DNA of 64,000 nt from Thiogranum sp. (GCA_030148775.1 JASBST010000011.1:1-64000), one strand, 5' to 3'. Numbered from the stretch's first letter, positions 47,362 to 57,303 are shown. Notes: generated from the letters alone by a model not told the origin. Numbers and translations: made by a program.

Positions 47362-48657
47362 ATGGATCAAGTACTAAGAAATCGCAGCCTGTGGATGGGG
47401 TTACTCCTGTGCGCGGCGGCCGGTTTCGCGCGGCCCGTGTTCGCGGCGGCCGGCGAGAATCCGGATCTCGAGGCGCAGTTTGAGCAGGGCATGGAAGCAT
47501 TGGAACAGGAGCACTATAAAAGCGCCATCGAAACGTTCCGCAGCATCCTCACGCGTGACACCAGTCTGGACCGGGCGCGGCTGGAACTGGCGCTGTCCTA
47601 CTATCGAACCCTGCGCTACCAGGAGGCGGAGCGTCTGGCGCAGGAGGTGCTCGACAATCCGCAGACACCGCCCGAAGTCCGGGTGACAGTGCTTGCGTTT
47701 TTGGCGCAGGTGAAACGGGACTCCGAGCGTTACGGCCAGAAACATGAAGTGACACCGCATCTGTCGATCGGCGTCATGCACGATTCCAACGTCAACATCG
47801 GTCCGACGGATGCGCTGATCCGCTTCGATCTCAACCCGCTGCCGGCATCGGCGCTGAAGCGTTCCGGCAACGCGGCGGTAGGCACGGTCGGTGTGGATCA
47901 TCTGTACCAGTCCGGCCGTCGTGTCGAGCTTGGGCAACGCACCGGCATGCTGGTATGGCAAAGCGGGGCCAACCTCTACTGGCGTCGCTATCACGATTTC
48001 AATGATTACGATCTGCTGGTGGCCAGCGTCAACACCGGTCCGGCGGTGTTGTTGCTGCGTCATTGGCGCGCCTCGCTGCAATTGCGCTCGGAGTTCCTCG
48101 ACCTGGGCGCCCGCGCGCTCGGCTGGTTTCACTCGGTCAATCCCTCGATCACCTGGCAGTTCAAAAATGGCGAGTTGAACTGGGATACGCTGTATACGCG
48201 TCGCTCCTATTACCGTGACAGCGATTCCGGGCGCGAAGGGGATTATGTGGCCACGGGTCTGAATCTGGGGCATTACTTCAACAACCGGCGGGGTACCGCC
48301 ACGGTGGGTGTGCGCGGGATCCGCTTTTTCGCCGACGCCGACCAGTTTGCTTACAGCGCCGCTCAGGTCAGCGCGGGCTTGAGCACCCGTACCTACAAAA
48401 ACGGCTCCGCCTATGTGCGCGGCCGCTTCACCTATTATGACTACGACGGCGACGACCCGATCTTCCTCAAGCCGCGCCGCGAGAAGGAGTACGTGGGCAC
48501 GGTGGGTCTGACCCACGAGTTCAAACAACCGGACGATCTGCTCAAGGGTTGGGTGGCCAACCTGTTCTGGGAAGGCACGCACAACGATTCCAATATTGGC
48601 CAGCTGTTCAGTTACGGTCGCAATCAGACCATGTTGATGCTGTCGCGGGACTTTTGA
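47362..48657 (+). CDS. TPR plus outer-membrane beta-barrel protein (DUF560/Slam-like)
   Basis: 431-aa exported protein. A signal peptide (GLLLCAAAGFARPVFAA) is followed by TPR repeats over residues about 30-125 (FEQGMEALEQEHYKSAIETF, ARLELALSYYRTLRYQEAER). A C-terminal barrel of about 14 strands ends with Phe (MLMLSRDF). HLSIGVMHDSNVNIGPTD starts the barrel in the manner of surface lipoprotein assembly modifiers (Slam). Function as an exporter of a surface protein is inference. The start ATG at 47362 gives the signal peptide; it is divergent from the lapG-like gene. Confidence 0.8.
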   Translation: MDQVLRNRSLWMGLLLCAAAGFARPVFAAAGENPDLEAQFEQGMEALEQEHYKSAIETFRSILTRDTSLDRARLELALSYYRTLRYQEAERLAQEVLDNPQTPPEVRVTVLAFLAQVKRDSERYGQKHEVTPHLSIGVMHDSNVNIGPTDALIRFDLNPLPASALKRSGNAAVGTVGVDHLYQSGRRVELGQRTGMLVWQSGANLYWRRYHDFNDYDLLVASVNTGPAVLLLRHWRASLQLRSEFLDLGARALGWFHSVNPSITWQFKNGELNWDTLYTRRSYYRDSDSGREGDYVATGLNLGHYFNNRRGTATVGVRGIRFFADADQFAYSAAQVSAGLSTRTYKNGSAYVRGRFTYYDYDGDDPIFLKPRREKEYVGTVGLTHEFKQPDDLLKGWVANLFWEGTHNDSNIGQLFSYGRNQTMLMLSRDF

Positions 48658-48688
48658 GCGGGTACGCGACAGTTGAGTAGGTTTGAAA

Positions 48689-48713
48689 CGGGCCTCGATG
48701 GCCCGTTTTTTTT
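48689..48713 (+). terminator. Intrinsic terminator after the Slam-like gene
   Basis: CGGGCC at 48689-48694 pairs with GGCCCG at 48700-48705 around TCGAT, followed by eight T residues. It lies 32 bp after the stop codon. Confidence 0.9.
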
Positions 48714-48957
48714 GTGCGGATGTCGCCCTGGTGTCGCCAAATGACGAAAACCGTCGGAATTATTTACGTCATCTGAAGAAATCGAATAGTTGCGAATTTT
48801 CAATTCAAGTCATTGAAAAATAGAGTGTCTGTGCACGCTTTCCGGCAGGGCGTTCGACCCCGGAATGTCGGATTTATTGACATTTAATCTCCAGAGGCTT
48901 GAGTTTTCTTCTGTCGCTTGGTTGTAAGTCTTTAATTAGTCTGCTAAATATAGATTC

Positions 48958-48973
48958 AGGCACGGTCGTTGCT
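48958..48973 (+). promoter_or_regulatory. Sigma-54 promoter of the PEP-CTERM operon
   Basis: AGGCACGGTCGTTGCT matches the sigma-54 consensus TGGCAC-N5-TTGCw at all but the first base. The invariant GG is at 48959-48960 and GC at 48971-48972, with the required 10 bp between. Transcription would start near 48984, about 53 nt before the ATG at 49037. PEP-CTERM genes in Zoogloea are known to be driven by RpoN with PrsK/PrsR. Confidence 0.78.
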
Positions 48974-49036
48974 TTAGGGGACTCAGGACACAACATTGAA
49001 TCATCCGAGACACCCATCGCGTAGGAAGTTAGGCTT

Positions 49037-49372
49037 ATGAATCAGGCAATGATAAGGACAGCACTGTTGCTCGCGGGCGTTGGACTCACCTTGGGCCAGG
49101 GCGTGCAGGCGGCCCAGCCGAAAGAAGGCGATTCAGTTTACCGTTGGGGTCGTTGGGCGGTGCTCAGTCCGGCCGCCGGCGGTAACGAGCCTTTTGTTGC
49201 GGCGAATATGCCGGCCACACAGTATAATCCTCTGCCCTGTGATGCCGGCTTCTGTCCCGAGGTCACGCTGCAGCCCGAAACGCCACCGCCAACGGACGAC
49301 CCCCGGGACCGGTTGCCACCGCCGCCACAAGTCGTGACGGACGATCCGCGGGATCGGCTGCCGCCGCGATAA
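49037..49372 (+). CDS. Small secreted protein with DDPRDRLPP repeats
   Basis: 111-aa protein of no family I recognise. It has a signal peptide (ALLLAGVGLTLGQGVQAA), a short central part with two cysteines (CDAGFC), and a Pro/Asp-rich C-terminus in which TDDPRDRLPP occurs twice. It is the first gene after the sigma-54 promoter and lies 58 bp before the PEP-CTERM gene, so the two are likely co-expressed. It has no PEP-CTERM signal of its own. Its role is unknown. Confidence 0.7.
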   Translation: MNQAMIRTALLLAGVGLTLGQGVQAAQPKEGDSVYRWGRWAVLSPAAGGNEPFVAANMPATQYNPLPCDAGFCPEVTLQPETPPPTDDPRDRLPPPPQVVTDDPRDRLPPR

Positions 49373-49430
49373 GCGTCGCACAGGCCGCGTAACGTCAAGT
49401 CACTGCAGTAGGATTTGGAGAGAGATCAAA

Positions 49431-50105
49431 ATGAAAAAATCAGCTACGGTTTTCCTGGCCCTCGGCCTTTTTTCCCTGCAGGGGGTCGCCGCGCCGGTGA
49501 CCGAATCGGTGACCGGTGAGACCTTCGCCGGTTATGCCAACAGCGTGCTGGGAAAAAACGGCACCTTCCTGACCGATCTGGGCAATTCCAGTTCCGGCAC
49601 CAATTGGTCGTCCAACAGTTCGGACATCGATGCCCGCATCACCGATACCAGCGCCGGCAGTAATATTGTGGGTACCAGTGACGGCGCCTGGATCGACCTG
49701 GGCTTCGACATGCCGGTCGTCGACGGGGTCGGTAACGATCTGAAACTGTTTTTCGTCGGCAACAACGGGCACAAGGTGGACGTCACCATTGGTGGTGCGA
49801 CCCAGTCGTACACCCTGGCGCCGGGTGCCAACGCCACCGGTTTCTTCGATCCGGCCTATCCCACCGACCCGATTATCGCCCTGAACGTCGATCTGGCCAC
49901 CTTCAGCGGGCTCAGCGGCAGTGCTTTCAACAGCATGCGGCTCATGATCGGCAACGGTTATTGCGACGACAGCGCCGGTCCCTGCAGTGCCGTGCCGTCC
50001 TTCGTCGGTACTTACAATACCGCCGTCGTCCCGGTGCCCGCCGCGCTCTGGTTGTTCGGCTCCGGCCTGGTCGGCCTGGTGGGTTTCATGCGCAAGCGTA
50101 GCTGA
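49431..50105 (+). CDS. PEP-CTERM sorting domain protein
   Basis: 224-aa exported protein. A signal peptide (VFLALGLFSLQGVAA) is followed by a low-complexity, Ser/Asn/Gly-rich body. The C-terminus has the tripartite PEP-CTERM signal: VPVPAALWLFGSGLVGLVGF, then MRKRS. Such proteins are processed by an exosortase and released or anchored as part of extracellular matrix or floc. The exosortase gene is not in this window. The ATG at 49431 follows GGAGAGAGAT. Confidence 0.88.
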   Translation: MKKSATVFLALGLFSLQGVAAPVTESVTGETFAGYANSVLGKNGTFLTDLGNSSSGTNWSSNSSDIDARITDTSAGSNIVGTSDGAWIDLGFDMPVVDGVGNDLKLFFVGNNGHKVDVTIGGATQSYTLAPGANATGFFDPAYPTDPIIALNVDLATFSGLSGSAFNSMRLMIGNGYCDDSAGPCSAVPSFVGTYNTAVVPVPAALWLFGSGLVGLVGFMRKRS

Positions 50106-50128
50106 GACGATCTCAACACTCTGAAAAA

Positions 50129-50154
50129 AGCGCCTTCATAGGGCGCTTTTTTTT
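50129..50154 (+). terminator. Intrinsic terminator after the PEP-CTERM gene
   Basis: AGCGCC at 50129-50134 pairs with GGCGCT at 50142-50147 around a 7-nt loop, followed by a run of T to 50154. Preceding A residues extend the stem against the T-run. Confidence 0.9.
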
Positions 50155-50319
50155 GATTGGCCGCGGGAGCCGAACGGTCGGTGTCGCTATCGACCCATCG
50201 GCGCTGTTCCCGCTTTCGGGCAATATCCCTGTATTTACCTTGAATTTGATGCGCTTGGGGCGACGCCTTTGCTATGCTTTGGGCGCGCTTTGCGGCGAGG
50301 GCCGCGTCGGAGCAAAAGC

Positions 50320-51864
50320 ATGAGCAGTGACCGTTTGATCATTTTCGATACCACCTTGCGCGACGGCGAGCAGAGTCCCGGCGCCTCCATGACCCGTGAT
50401 GAAAAAGTCCGTATCGCCAAGGCGCTGGAGCGGATGAGCGTCGATGTGATCGAAGCCGGCTTTCCCATCGCCAGCGGTGGCGATTTCGAGGCGGTCCAGG
50501 CCGTCGCCCGCGCGGTCAGGGACGCGACGGTCTGCGGCCTGGCGCGGGCGGTGGATCGGGATATCGATCGCGCCGGCGAGGCGTTGAAACCGGCGGCGGC
50601 CGCGCGCATCCATACCTTTCTCGCCACCTCGCCGATCCACATGAAGATGAAGCTGCGCATGAGTCCCGACCAGGTGCTGGAACAGGCGGTGAAGGCGGTG
50701 ACCCGGGCGCGCAAGTATACCGACGACGTCGAGTTCTCGCCCGAGGACGCCGGGCGCTCGGAGCTGGACTTCCTCTGCCGGGTGCTGGAGGCGGTGATCG
50801 GGGCCGGCGCGACCACCGTGAATATTCCCGATACCGTCGGCTATAACCTGCCGCACCAGTTCGGGCAGTTGATCCACAACCTGATCGAACGCGTGCCCAA
50901 CGCGGACAAGGCGGTGTTTTCCGTGCATTGCCACAACGATCTGGGTCTCGCCGTGGCCAATTCGCTATCGGCGGTACTCAACGGCGCGCGCCAGGTCGAG
51001 TGCACCATCAATGGCCTGGGAGAGCGCGCCGGCAATGCCTCGCTCGAAGAGGTGGTGATGAGCGTGCGTACGCGCAAGGATGTCTTCCCCTGCGATACCG
51101 GGCTGGACACCACCCAGATCATGACCTGCTCGCGTCTGGTTGCGGGTATCACCGGGTTCGCCGTGCAACCGAATAAGGCGATCGTGGGCGCCAATGCCTT
51201 CGCCCACGAATCGGGCATCCACCAGGACGGCGTGCTGAAGAGCCGGGAAACCTATGAAATCATGCGCGCGCAGGACGTGGGTTGGAGCGCCAATCGTATC
51301 GTGCTGGGCAAACACTCGGGCCGCAACGCGCTGCGCACCCGTCTCGACGAACTGGGCATCAGCTTCGAGTCGGAAGAAGCCCTGAACGAGGCGTTCTCGC
51401 GGTTCAAGGACTTGGCCGACAAAAAGCACGACATTTACGACGAAGACTTGCAGGCATTGGTGACCGAGGCGAGCCTCGACGCCGGCAACGAACAGTTCAA
51501 ACTGGTCTCGCTGCGGGTCTGCTCCGAGACCGGCGAAACGCCCGAGGCGGCCATCACGCTGAATATCAACGGCGAGGAACGCAGCGCCAACGCCCCCGGC
51601 AGCGGGCCGGTGGACGCCGCTTTCAAGGCGATCGAGGCGATCGTCGACAGCGGTACCGAGCTGCAATTGTATTCGGTGAACAACATCACCAGTGGCACTG
51701 ACGCCCAGGGCGAGGTGACCGTGAGGCTGGAGCGCGGCGGCCATATCGTCAACGGCCAGGGGGCCGATACCGACATCGTGATCGCCTCGGCGCGCGCCTA
51801 CGTCAACGCCCTGAACAAAATCATCCGGCCCGATCGGGCGCACCAGCAGCGAGGAGACGTCTGA
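50320..51864 (+). CDS. leuA: 2-isopropylmalate synthase
   Basis: 514-aa enzyme that condenses acetyl-CoA with 2-ketoisovalerate, the committed step to leucine. The TIM barrel has [32 protein letters not shown] and the metal-binding [16 protein letters not shown]. The C-terminal leucine-binding regulatory domain contains [14 protein letters not shown]. The frame is open from 50269, but [14 protein letters not shown] at 50320 is the family start. It is about 25 kb from ilvC, whereas the two are often adjacent in related bacteria. Confidence 0.95.
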   Translation: MSSDRLIIFDTTLRDGEQSPGASMTRDEKVRIAKALERMSVDVIEAGFPIASGGDFEAVQAVARAVRDATVCGLARAVDRDIDRAGEALKPAAAARIHTFLATSPIHMKMKLRMSPDQVLEQAVKAVTRARKYTDDVEFSPEDAGRSELDFLCRVLEAVIGAGATTVNIPDTVGYNLPHQFGQLIHNLIERVPNADKAVFSVHCHNDLGLAVANSLSAVLNGARQVECTINGLGERAGNASLEEVVMSVRTRKDVFPCDTGLDTTQIMTCSRLVAGITGFAVQPNKAIVGANAFAHESGIHQDGVLKSRETYEIMRAQDVGWSANRIVLGKHSGRNALRTRLDELGISFESEEALNEAFSRFKDLADKKHDIYDEDLQALVTEASLDAGNEQFKLVSLRVCSETGETPEAAITLNINGEERSANAPGSGPVDAAFKAIEAIVDSGTELQLYSVNNITSGTDAQGEVTVRLERGGHIVNGQGADTDIVIASARAYVNALNKIIRPDRAHQQRGDV

Positions 51865-51866
51865 GG

Positions 51867-52637
51867 GTGGCGGGAAACGTTCACAGAGCCGCTCGCGGCA
51901 GTCGTGTCGCCTATCTCGGCGCCATGGGCATTCAGGTTTGGGCCAACCGCGGCACGCCGGCGGCGGTTGCTGTCGACCCGGCTGTGCCCGCCACGGCACT
52001 CGTCGGTGGCGCGGCCGTCGCCGGAGCAGCGGCCGGCGGGGCGGAAAGCGGGAACTCGCGTCCGGAGATCACGCATATGGATTGGGAGGCGCTGCAACAG
52101 ACCGCCGGCGACTGCCGTTTGTGCGAACTGCACGGTAGCCGTACCCAGGTGGTGTTCGGCGTGGGTGACCGCGGCGCCGACTGGCTGCTGGTCGGGGAGG
52201 CGCCCGGCAAGGACGAGGATCTGCAGGGCGAGCCCTTCGTCGGGCGGGCGGGTCAACTGCTCAACGCCATGTTGCAGGCGGCCGGCTTGCGCCGCGAACA
52301 GGTCTATATCGCCAATATCCTCAAGTGCCGGCCGCCCAATAATCGCGACCCGCGGCCCGAGGAAGTCTTGTGCTGCGAGCCTTATCTGGCGCGCCAGATC
52401 GCCCTCGTGCGGCCGCGCATTATACTCGCGCTCGGCCGCGTCGCCGCGCAGAACCTGCTGAAAACCGACACGCCGATCGGAAAATTGCGCGGCACGGTGC
52501 ATCGTTATGCCGATACCGGTATAGCGCTGGTGGCGACCTATCATCCGGCCTACCTGTTGCGTTCGCCGCTGGACAAACGTAAAGCCTGGGCCGATCTGCG
52601 ATTGGCGCTGGCCAACGCCAAGGGGCCGACGCCGTGA
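51867..52637 (+). CDS. Uracil-DNA glycosylase, family 4-like
   Basis: 256-aa DNA repair enzyme. The glycosylase motif is [20 protein letters not shown] and the second motif is [17 protein letters not shown]. Cysteines CRLC near residue 88 and [18 protein letters not shown] suggest the iron-sulfur cluster of family 4. The first 70 residues include [10 protein letters not shown] and a low-complexity Ala/Val/Gly linker, as in proteins annotated as DNA-polymerase-related. The start is GTG at 51867, 2 bp after leuA; rimI overlaps the 3' end by 4 bp, a common pairing. Confidence 0.88.
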   Translation: MAGNVHRAARGSRVAYLGAMGIQVWANRGTPAAVAVDPAVPATALVGGAAVAGAAAGGAESGNSRPEITHMDWEALQQTAGDCRLCELHGSRTQVVFGVGDRGADWLLVGEAPGKDEDLQGEPFVGRAGQLLNAMLQAAGLRREQVYIANILKCRPPNNRDPRPEEVLCCEPYLARQIALVRPRIILALGRVAAQNLLKTDTPIGKLRGTVHRYADTGIALVATYHPAYLLRSPLDKRKAWADLRLALANAKGPTP

Positions 52638-53104
52638 GCGCCGTGGTGGCCGGAAACGCGGCGCAGATACGCCCTCTGCTGGCTGGCGATCTGGACGCGG
52701 TGATGGAAATCGAGAAACGCGCCTATGCCTATCCGTGGACGCGGCGTATTTTCAGCGACTGCCTGCGTGTCGGCTATTGTTGCTGGTGCTATGCGCTCGG
52801 CGAGGAAATCCGCGGCTACGGCGTGATGAGCGTGGCCGCCGGCGAATCGCACCTGCTCAATCTCACGGTCGCGCCGGAGGCGCAGCGCCAGGGCGTGGGT
52901 ACGCGTCTGCTGCATCACTTCATGCAGCTAGCCGGCAGGCACAATGCCGACGTTCTGATGCTCGAAGTGCGTCCCTCGAACCGGCCGGCGTTGGCGCTGT
53001 ATGGGAAACTCGGCTTCAATGAAATCGGGGTGAGGCGCGACTATTATCCCGCGCGACAAGGGCGCGAAGACGCCTTACTATTGGCACGCAACCTGTTGGA
53101 CTGA
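52634..53104 (+). CDS. rimI: Ribosomal protein S18-alanine N-acetyltransferase RimI
   Basis: 156-aa GNAT enzyme that acetylates the N-terminal Ala of S18. The acetyl-CoA motif is VAPEAQRQGVGTRLLHHFM, and LEVRPSNRPALALYGKLGF is typical of RimI, as is the earlier EKRAYAYPWT. The GTG start overlaps the stop of the glycosylase gene. Confidence 0.92.
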   Translation: MSAVVAGNAAQIRPLLAGDLDAVMEIEKRAYAYPWTRRIFSDCLRVGYCCWCYALGEEIRGYGVMSVAAGESHLLNLTVAPEAQRQGVGTRLLHHFMQLAGRHNADVLMLEVRPSNRPALALYGKLGFNEIGVRRDYYPARQGREDALLLARNLLD

Positions 53105-53228
53105 AAGAATCCAGCGATTTCAGCGGCATAGCCGGATCTTTTGCGGCTTCGACCGGCGCCGGGGCAAGTGTTATAGTAGTTTTGCAGGTGCCGGAGAGAG
53201 CCTGCGGCGATCACCATCGAGTCGACAC

Positions 53229-53618
53229 ATGATCAGAATAATAACGACAACAGTTCCCACTATCGCTTTCGCCGGTGTTTCCTTCCTTCTCGGTGCCGGG
53301 ACCGTGGCGGCGGTCTATGCAGCGGAGAACCCGGCCGCGCGAACGCCGGTCGCGGCGGCGGCTGCATCGGCGCCTCCCGCCACCGCGGCGGACGCCGCGC
53401 CGCCCAAGCTGGAACCGGAGATTCGACGCGCGCTCGGGCGGATGCTCGACACGTCCTCGGCGGGGCTGGTGGAGCGGACCCATGGCGGTGTCACCAGTGT
53501 CGAGCTGGGGCGTCGGTTTCATATGGCGCCGGTCGCCACCGTCGACGCCAAGGGCGATGTTCACATCAGGGAGTATTCCGACCTGCCAGAGGAACCGGCA
53601 CAAGCCAACCCGCCATGA
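53229..53618 (+). CDS. Hypothetical exported or membrane-anchored protein
   Basis: 129-aa protein not assigned to a family. It has an N-terminal hydrophobic segment (VPTIAFAGVSFLLGAGTVAA), an Ala/Pro-rich linker, and a compact C-terminal part (RRALGRMLDTSSAGLVERTH, GRRFHMAPVATVDAKGDVHI). Its stop overlaps the metalloprotease start as ATGA, so the two are coupled; a role linked to that protease (for example inhibitor or export partner) is only a guess. A plausible promoter has TATAGT near 53172, about 50 bp upstream. Confidence 0.7.
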   Translation: MIRIITTTVPTIAFAGVSFLLGAGTVAAVYAAENPAARTPVAAAAASAPPATAADAAPPKLEPEIRRALGRMLDTSSAGLVERTHGGVTSVELGRRFHMAPVATVDAKGDVHIREYSDLPEEPAQANPP

Positions 53619-55555
53619 CATCTGCGCCGGCGCTCCGTCTCGCGGCGCTGCTCTGGCTGGGTGCATTCGGTCTCAGCGCGCAGGCCACGCAAATCGTGAT
53701 CGCCAACCAGGACGGTGCCGGCGAGGGTTTCAACGATAGCACCCCGGTCGAACCGGTCGGCGGCAATCCCGGCACCACGCTGGGACAACAGCGGTTGATC
53801 GTGTTTCAGCACGCGGCCAAAGTCTGGCAGGCGGTCCTCGACAGCACTGTCACCATCACTGTGGCGGCGCAGTTCGATCCGTTGACCTGCACGGCGAGTC
53901 AGGCGGTTCTGGGCTCGGCGGGCACGACGTCCATTCACCGAAATTTCCCCGGGGCGGCGCAGGCAAACACCTGGTATCCGCAGGCGCTCGCCAACAGCCT
54001 GGCCGGTTCGGATCTCGGCGCGTCGGCGGATATCTCCGCGACGTTCAATGCCGACATCGATAACAACAACAATTGCCTGAACAACACCAATTGGTACTAT
54101 GGCCTCGACGGTAACAAACCCGCCGGCAGTATCGAACTGTTCAGCGTGATTCTGCACGAAATCGGTCACGGGCTGGGCTTTCAGACCTTTGTCGATCTCA
54201 ACACCGGCGCGCGCTTCAACAATCTCAACGACGCCTACATGCTGAAGCTGGAGGACCACAGTCTGTCGCCGGCGCAGACCTGGGATCAACTCAACAACAA
54301 CGGTCGCCTGGCCTCCGCCAGCAATACCGCCTACCTGCACTGGGTCGGGCAGCAGGTGACCGATCTGGTGGCCAATTACAGCGGCGGAATCAATCAGGGG
54401 CATGTGCGTATGTATGCCCCGGCCACTATCAGCGCCGGGTCCTCGGTCTCCCACTTCAGCAACAGCGTGACGCCGAACGAACTGATGGAGCCCTTCGATA
54501 CCGGTCCCAAGACCGGGCCGGGGCTGTCGCTGTCGCTGCTGCGGGATATCGGCTGGCAGGTGCCGCCAACGGCGCCGCCGGTACTCGCGGTGCTGGGCGA
54601 GCAGTCGGCGCAGGATGGCCAGACGATTGGTGTTCCAGTCCTGGTGCTCGATAACGACACACCGCTAGGCAGCCTGACGTTGAACGCGCAGTCTTCCGAC
54701 AGCGCCCTGGTCGAACCCGCCGGATTGTCGTTCAGCGGCAGCGGCAGGCAACGTACGCTCTGGATAACGCCGAAAACAGGCAGCGCGGGCGACGTCACGA
54801 TTTCGGTCAGCGCCGACGACGGCGGTAACAGCGACACGGAAAGCTTCGTTCTGCACGTCACGCTGAACAATCCGCCGCAAGTGACGATCTCCAGTCCGAC
54901 GGACAACGCCGCCTTCCTCGATAGCGACTTGGTCAGTCTGCAGGCCAGCGCCAGCGACGCCGAGGACGGCGATCTCGGTTCGCTGATCAGTTGGACATCG
55001 AGTCTGGACGGTTTGCTGGGTAGCGGCAGCAGCCTCAGCGTGCAGCTCGGCGAAGGCACGCACACGCTCACGGCCACGGTCAGTGACAGCGGCGCAAAAA
55101 CCGCTGCCGCCAGCGTGACAGTGAACAGCTATGGCGGCGGCGATTCCGACGCCGACAGTCTGCCCGACAACTGGGAGTTCACCCATTTCGGCGACCTGGC
55201 GCAGACGGCGACCGGCGACGCCGACAGCGACGGACTGGACAACCTGGGTGAATACAACGCCAGCGCCGATCCCAATGATCCCGACAGCGACGCCGACGGG
55301 CTCAGCGACGGCGATGAAGTCAACGTCTACGGTCTGGACCCGACCCGTTCTGACAAGGGTGACATCGGGCCGCGCGCCGCCCCCGACGGCCTGCTCAACG
55401 CCGGTGATCTGGTAGTGATGACGCGGCTGGTCGCGGGGATTATCGTGCCCAGCAGCCTGGAGTCCGCGCTGGCCGATATTAACCGCGACGGCCTGCTCAA
55501 TGCCGCTGACCTGCTGCTGTTGCAACAGGCAATCCTCAACGACACACCACTGTAG
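53615..55555 (+). CDS. Secreted metalloprotease-like protein with TSP3 and dockerin-like repeats
   Basis: 646-aa exported protein. A signal peptide (LAALLWLGAFGLSAQA) precedes a catalytic domain with HEIGHGLGF (His181, Glu182, His185), a metzincin-like zinc site, and a later MEPFDTGP turn. Residues about 325-505 are Ig/cadherin-like repeats (VTISSPTDNAAFLDSDLVSL). Asp-rich thrombospondin type-3 repeats follow (DSDADSLPDNWEF, DPDSDADGLSDGDEV), then a dockerin-like duplicated calcium loop (NAGDLVVMTRL and DINRDGLLNAADLLLLQQAI). It would act outside the cell or at the surface. No cohesin is visible. Confidence 0.85.
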   Translation: MTSAPALRLAALLWLGAFGLSAQATQIVIANQDGAGEGFNDSTPVEPVGGNPGTTLGQQRLIVFQHAAKVWQAVLDSTVTITVAAQFDPLTCTASQAVLGSAGTTSIHRNFPGAAQANTWYPQALANSLAGSDLGASADISATFNADIDNNNNCLNNTNWYYGLDGNKPAGSIELFSVILHEIGHGLGFQTFVDLNTGARFNNLNDAYMLKLEDHSLSPAQTWDQLNNNGRLASASNTAYLHWVGQQVTDLVANYSGGINQGHVRMYAPATISAGSSVSHFSNSVTPNELMEPFDTGPKTGPGLSLSLLRDIGWQVPPTAPPVLAVLGEQSAQDGQTIGVPVLVLDNDTPLGSLTLNAQSSDSALVEPAGLSFSGSGRQRTLWITPKTGSAGDVTISVSADDGGNSDTESFVLHVTLNNPPQVTISSPTDNAAFLDSDLVSLQASASDAEDGDLGSLISWTSSLDGLLGSGSSLSVQLGEGTHTLTATVSDSGAKTAAASVTVNSYGGGDSDADSLPDNWEFTHFGDLAQTATGDADSDGLDNLGEYNASADPNDPDSDADGLSDGDEVNVYGLDPTRSDKGDIGPRAAPDGLLNAGDLVVMTRLVAGIIVPSSLESALADINRDGLLNAADLLLLQQAILNDTPL

Positions 55556-55616
55556 CCGCAGCAAATACAGCGCCGCTGGGTTACACTAACGGTTTGACCA
55601 GTTTCGGCCCGACCGT

Positions 55617-57197
55617 ATGAGCAGTCTCATCGAACAGGCGCAAAAGCGCCGCACTTTCGCCATTATCTCCCACCCCGACGCGGGTAAAACCACACTCACC
55701 GAGAAGCTTCTGCTGTTCGGTGGCGCCATTCAGCTCGCCGGTACCGTCAAGGGGCGCAAGGCGGCGCGTCACGCGACCTCGGACTGGATGGAGCTGGAGA
55801 AACAACGCGGCATTTCCGTGACATCGTCGGTGATGCAGTTTCCCTACCGCGAGGCGATCGTGAACCTGCTGGACACCCCAGGTCACGAGGACTTCTCCGA
55901 GGACACCTACCGCACCCTGACCGCGGTGGATTCGGCCCTGATGGTGATCGACGTGGCCAAGGGGGTCGAGGCGCGCACCATCAAATTGATGGAAGTGTGC
56001 CGCTTGCGGACCACGCCGATATTCACCTTTATCAACAAGCTGGATCGCGAAGGCCGCGATGCCATCGACCTGCTCGACGAGGTCGAGTCGGTGCTGGATA
56101 TCCAGTGCGCGCCGGTGACCTGGCCGATCTGCATGGGTAAGCGTTTCAAGGGTGTTTATCACATCGAGCAGGACAAAGTCTGCCTCTACCAGCCGGGCGA
56201 CAGCAGCAGGCGCCAGGATGTCCGAACGCTGCAGGGACTGGACAACCCGCTGCTGGACGAACTGCTCGGTGGACAGGCCCAGGAGCTGCGCGATGAAATC
56301 GAGCTGGTGCGGGGTGCGAGTCACAAGTTCGAGCGTGAGGCCTACCTGCGCGGCGAGTTGTCGCCGGTGTTTTTCGGTTCAGCCATCAATAATTTCGGTG
56401 TGCAGGAGCTGCTGGATTATTTTGTCGAATACGCGCCGCCGCCGCTGCCGCGGCCGACCCAGACCCGCGAAGTCGATCCGCACGAGGACAGGTTCACCGG
56501 CTTCGTTTTCAAGATTCAGGCGAACATGGACCCGCAGCATCGCGACCGGATCGCGTTTCTGCGCGTCTGCTCGGGTAGTTACACCAAGGGCATGAAGATG
56601 CGCCACGCGCGTATCGGCCGCGATGTCCAGGTATCGAATGCGGTCACGTTTCTCGCCGCCGACCGCGGCCATGTGGAGCAAGCCTGGCCCGGCGACATCA
56701 TCGGCCTGCACAACCACGGCACCATTCGCATCGGCGACACCTTCAGCCAGGGCGAAGACCTGAAATACACTGGCATTCCCAATTTCGCGCCGGAATTGTT
56801 CCGCCGCGCGGTGCTCAAGGACCCGTTGAAGATGAAAGCGCTGCAAAAAGGGCTGGAGCAGCTGAGCGAGGAAGGGGCCACACAGCTGTTCCGGCCGCTG
56901 AAAAACAACGACCTGATTCTGGGCGCGGTGGGGGTACTGCAGTTCGACGTGGTGGCGCAGCGCTTGCGCGACGAATACAAGGTCGAGTGCGTGTTTGAAA
57001 ACGTCGCGGTGGCGACGGCGCGCTGGATCGCCGGCGACGACGCCGGCGTGCTGCACAAGTTCCGCGAAAAAGCTTATGAATACCTGGCCATCGATCAGGC
57101 CGGCGAGCTGGTCTATATCGCGCCGACCCGGGTCAACCTCGACCTGGCGATCGAGCGCCATCCGCAGATCACCTTCACCGCCACCCGCGAAGTCTGA
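55617..57197 (+). CDS. prfC: Peptide chain release factor 3
   Basis: 526-aa translational GTPase that recycles RF1/RF2. G1 is [10 protein letters not shown], followed by the RF3 hallmark [20 protein letters not shown] and [11 protein letters not shown]3 is DTPGHEDF and G4 is NKLDR. The C-terminus ([16 protein letters not shown]-like, ending [14 protein letters not shown]) is standard. It is followed by a 236-bp gap that holds the candidate small RNA. Confidence 0.96.
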   Translation: MSSLIEQAQKRRTFAIISHPDAGKTTLTEKLLLFGGAIQLAGTVKGRKAARHATSDWMELEKQRGISVTSSVMQFPYREAIVNLLDTPGHEDFSEDTYRTLTAVDSALMVIDVAKGVEARTIKLMEVCRLRTTPIFTFINKLDREGRDAIDLLDEVESVLDIQCAPVTWPICMGKRFKGVYHIEQDKVCLYQPGDSSRRQDVRTLQGLDNPLLDELLGGQAQELRDEIELVRGASHKFEREAYLRGELSPVFFGSAINNFGVQELLDYFVEYAPPPLPRPTQTREVDPHEDRFTGFVFKIQANMDPQHRDRIAFLRVCSGSYTKGMKMRHARIGRDVQVSNAVTFLAADRGHVEQAWPGDIIGLHNHGTIRIGDTFSQGEDLKYTGIPNFAPELFRRAVLKDPLKMKALQKGLEQLSEEGATQLFRPLKNNDLILGAVGVLQFDVVAQRLRDEYKVECVFENVAVATARWIAGDDAGVLHKFREKAYEYLAIDQAGELVYIAPTRVNLDLAIERHPQITFTATREV

Positions 57198-57303
57198 ATC
57201 GCTGCTGCATGCGGGTGCGGCGGTTGTATCACGGTGGTGCACCCGATGGCTGCCAGACTCTGCGAAAAGTTGTAATCCATTGACTGAAAAAGAAATGTAT
57301 TTC

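Larger units (their letters stand above)
48658..49036. other. 379-bp intergenic region with terminator and sigma-54 promoter
   Basis: AT-richer than its surroundings, with no coding potential that I can support. It holds the terminator of the Slam-like gene (48689-48713) and the sigma-54 promoter at 48958-48973. Between them are A/T-rich stretches with short repeats such as TTTATTGACATTTAATC and TGTAAGTCTTTAATTAG that may bind an enhancer-binding protein. Confidence 0.7.
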
